DNA of 6,867 nucleotides from Deltaproteobacteria bacterium (GTDB lineage: Bacteria; Desulfobacterota; Desulfomonilia; UBA1062). Where the stretch lies: positions 1-6,867 of the forward strand of contig JAGVNP010000167.1 in the NCBI GenBank assembly GCA_020053185.1, in the 5' to 3' direction. Below the pieces are notes generated by a model that saw only the letters and a list, made by a program, of their open reading frames with translations, did not search any database and was not told where the DNA came from. Made by a program: the position numbers and the translations under genes. Shown piece by piece: positions 5,440-6,867 of the stretch (the stretch's first letter is position 1; each line of letters starts with the position of its first letter).

Positions 5440-5985
5440 ATGTCTAGGATTGGCAAAATACCTATACCAATACCAAATGGAGTTGAGGTTGCAGTTGATA
5501 AAGGGGTCGTGAAGGTAAAAGGACCCAAAGGCTCATTATCAAAGCCTCTCGTGGGAAACATCGAGATAGCAAATGATAAAGCACAGCTCACGGTAACGGC
5601 CCGGGATGAGTCGAGAGAAACAAATGCCTACCATGGCCTTATGAGAACGCTTGTTAATAACATGGTGGTCGGGGTGACTTCAGGATTCAAAAAAGAGCTC
5701 CAGATTGTGGGTGTTGGTTATAAGGCTGAAAATAAAGGTAACAACCTTGTAATATCGGTCGGATACTCACATCCTGTGGAGTTTATCCCTCCGGCTGGCA
5801 TCACTGCCAAGGCATCAAAGACAGGGCTCATTGAGATTGAGGGTATTGATAAGGAGCTTGTGGGCGATGTGGCTGCAAAGATAAGAAGAATACGGCCACC
5901 GGATTCCTACAAAGGCAAAGGCATACGCTATATGGGTGAGGTTGTGAAATTGAAACCCGGAAAGAGCGCTGCAGCAAAAGGCTAG
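5440..5985 (+). CDS. rplF: 50S ribosomal protein L6 (uL6)
   Basis: The 181-residue product is L6, within the usual 175-185 range. It begins MSRIGKIPIPIPNGVEV, and contains two related alpha/beta domains: the first covers roughly residues 1-81 with KVKGPKGSLSKPL at 25-37 and RDESRETNAYHGLMRTLVNNM at 55-75; the second begins around residue 82 with FKKELQIVGVGYKAE at 83-97, then LVISVGYSHPVEF at 103-115 and the signature RIRPPDSYKGKGIRYMGE at 150-167. L6 binds 23S rRNA near the sarcin-ricin loop, close to where elongation factors dock. Shine-Dalgarno AAGGAG at 5429-5434 overlaps the rpsH stop with a 5-nt spacer. The lysine- and alanine-rich tail (GKSAAAKG) is common in the family. Confidence 0.98.
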   Translation: MSRIGKIPIPIPNGVEVAVDKGVVKVKGPKGSLSKPLVGNIEIANDKAQLTVTARDESRETNAYHGLMRTLVNNMVVGVTSGFKKELQIVGVGYKAENKGNNLVISVGYSHPVEFIPPAGITAKASKTGLIEIEGIDKELVGDVAAKIRRIRPPDSYKGKGIRYMGEVVKLKPGKSAAAKG

Positions 5986-6003
5986 ACTATAAGGAGAAGT
6001 GCT

Positions 6004-6369
6004 GTGGGTAGTCAGAAGACAAAAGAAGAATCAAGAAACATACGCCACTTAAGGATACGTAAGAAAGTAAAGGGCACGCTTGAGTGTCCCAGGATAAGCG
6101 TGTACAAAGGCAACAAGCATCTATATGCCCAGATCATTGACGATGCAGCAGGAAACACTTTAGTTACTGCATCGACCTTAAGCCCGGAGTTGAAAGGCAA
6201 GATCAAAGGATTTGGCATTGCGACAGCTAAAGATGTTGGCTTGCTGCTGGCCAGTAAGGCAAAGGATAAAGGGATTGAGAAGGTAGTCTTTGATCGCAGT
6301 GGATATAAATATCACGGAAAAATCAAAGCCATGGCAGATGCAGCACGCGAAGGCGGCCTTAAGTTTTAA
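6004..6369 (+). CDS. rplR: 50S ribosomal protein L18 (uL18), GTG start
   Basis: The 121-residue product is L18. The arginine- and lysine-rich N-terminus with RHLRIRKKVKGT at residues 14-25 leads into PRISVYKGNKHLYAQIIDDAAGNTLVTASTLS at 29-60, then the helix ATAKDVGLLLASKAKDKGI at 73-91, KVVFDRSGYKYHGKIKAMADAAREGGLKF at 93-121, the family's C-terminal signature. L18 binds 5S rRNA beside L5 in the central protuberance. The start is GTG at 6004; Shine-Dalgarno AAGGAG at 5991-5996 gives a 7-nt spacer, and no ATG lies before the conserved RHLRIRKK segment within the frame. It follows rplF after an 18-nt spacer, the second longest gap in the window. Confidence 0.97.
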   Translation: MGSQKTKEESRNIRHLRIRKKVKGTLECPRISVYKGNKHLYAQIIDDAAGNTLVTASTLSPELKGKIKGFGIATAKDVGLLLASKAKDKGIEKVVFDRSGYKYHGKIKAMADAAREGGLKF

Positions 6370-6375
6370 GGGAGG
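6370..6375 (+). promoter_or_regulatory. Shine-Dalgarno of rpsE
   Basis: GGGAGG directly follows the rplR stop and lies 9 nt before TTG 6385. This strong site is the main nucleotide-level support for TTG initiation of S5. Confidence 0.85.
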
Positions 6376-6384
6376 AAATTAAAA

Positions 6385-6867
6385 TTGGCACGGATAGAGA
6401 GAAACGAAGAGACAGAACAGCTGATAGATAAGGTTGTATTTGTCAATAGAGTATCCAAAGTTGTTAAGGGTGGAAAACGCTTTCACTTTAGCGCAATGGT
6501 TGTGGTCGGTGACGGAAATGGACGCGTAGGTCATGCTATAGGAAAGGCGAAAGAAGTTTCTGTAAGCATTCGCAAAGGAATTGATGCTGCGAAAAAATCG
6601 ATGGTGCAGGTTCCGGTTGAAAAAGGGACTATTCCTCATACCATTACGGGAAGATTCGGCGCAGGAAGGGTTCTGCTCAAGCCAGCTGCACCCGGTACCG
6701 GTATAATTGCAGGTAACGCGGTACGTGCAGTAATGGAGGCTGCTGGAATCCGCAATGTAGTAACAAAATGCCTTGGCTCTGACAATTATCACAATGTGAT
6801 AAGAGCTACATTCAATGCGCTCCTGAGCATAGAGCCTTTGGACTACGTTGAAGCGAAAAGAGGCATA
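6385..6867 (+). CDS. rpsE: 30S ribosomal protein S5 (uS5), TTG start, 3' end cut by window edge
   Basis: A continuous frame from TTG 6385 to the last base gives 161 residues, only a few short of a normal S5 of about 165-170. It starts (M)ARIERNEETEQLIDKVVFVNRVSKVVKGGKRFHF; the VNRVSKVVKGG stretch at 20-30 is the S5 double-stranded-RNA-binding-like domain with the loop linked to spectinomycin resistance. It continues with VVGDGNGRVGHAIGKAKEV at 40-58, the C-terminal domain PGTGIIAGNAVRAVMEAAGI at 103-122 and RATFNALLSIEPLDYVEAKRG at 140-160. S5 contributes to decoding accuracy and the mRNA entry site. The first in-frame ATG is codon 38, within conserved sequence, so TTG is the only sensible start, backed by Shine-Dalgarno GGGAGG at 6370-6375 (9-nt spacer). 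Confidence 0.96.
   Translation, partial: MARIERNEETEQLIDKVVFVNRVSKVVKGGKRFHFSAMVVVGDGNGRVGHAIGKAKEVSVSIRKGIDAAKKSMVQVPVEKGTIPHTITGRFGAGRVLLKPAAPGTGIIAGNAVRAVMEAAGIRNVVTKCLGSDNYHNVIRATFNALLSIEPLDYVEAKRGI

Noticed and set aside
6379..6792. A 137-codon minus-strand open frame opposite rpsE.
   Set aside because: The plus strand encodes a full S5 pattern through the same bases with a strong ribosome binding site; the antisense product has no recognisable feature.
1..6867. Signs of an inserted or novel system, mobile element, CRISPR array, tRNA or long repeat within the cluster.
   Set aside because: Every gap is 31 nt or shorter, gene order is canonical, composition looks even throughout, and I saw no direct or inverted repeats beyond recurrent Shine-Dalgarno sequences and lysine/arginine-rich codon runs.

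Overview
This window is a stretch of the bacterial S10-spc ribosomal protein cluster. It holds 17 genes, all on the + strand and tightly packed: the 3' end of rplD, then rplW, rplB, rpsS, rplV, rpsC, rplP, rpmC, rpsQ, rplN, rplX, rplE, rpsN, rpsH, rplF, rplR, and rpsE, which runs off the right edge a few codons before its end. The order is the canonical bacterial one, with no insertion, loss, rearrangement or mobile element.

Region by region: positions 1-3540 correspond to the S10 operon part (uL4, uL23, uL2, uS19, uL22, uS3, uL16, uL29, uS17). Positions 3572-6867 correspond to the spc operon part (uL14, uL24, uL5, uS14, uS8, uL6, uL18, uS5). In E. coli these are two transcription units. Here the S17-L14 junction is only 31 nt and shows no terminator-like hairpin, so I infer one continuous transcript. 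It is still the longest gap in the window; the others run from a 14-nt overlap (rplP/rpmC) to 18 nt. Nearly every gene has a purine-rich Shine-Dalgarno sequence, usually inside or touching the stop of the gene before it, which suggests translational coupling.

Organism: certainly a bacterium (bacterial-type L2, L14, L16 and S3, and strong Shine-Dalgarno sites). Base composition looks like mid-40s % GC by eye. AGA/AGG arginine and ATA isoleucine codons are frequent even in these normally highly expressed genes, which argues against an enteric gammaproteobacterium. S14 is the short zinc-binding type and L24 carries two CxxC pairs. The overall flavour is of an anaerobic or environmental lineage such as Desulfobacterota, Nitrospirota or Omnitrophota, but I cannot place it by reading alone.

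The proteins are structural parts of both ribosomal subunits: L2, L4, L22, L23 and L29 around the peptidyl transferase centre and exit tunnel; L5, L16 and L18 around the central protuberance and tRNA sites; L6, L14 and L24 elsewhere on the 50S; S3, S5, S8, S14, S17 and S19 in the 30S body and head. I see no previously undescribed system. The points of note are start-site corrections, a TTG-initiated rpsE that is easy to miss, the pair of zinc-type ribosomal proteins, and a few unusual residues in L2.
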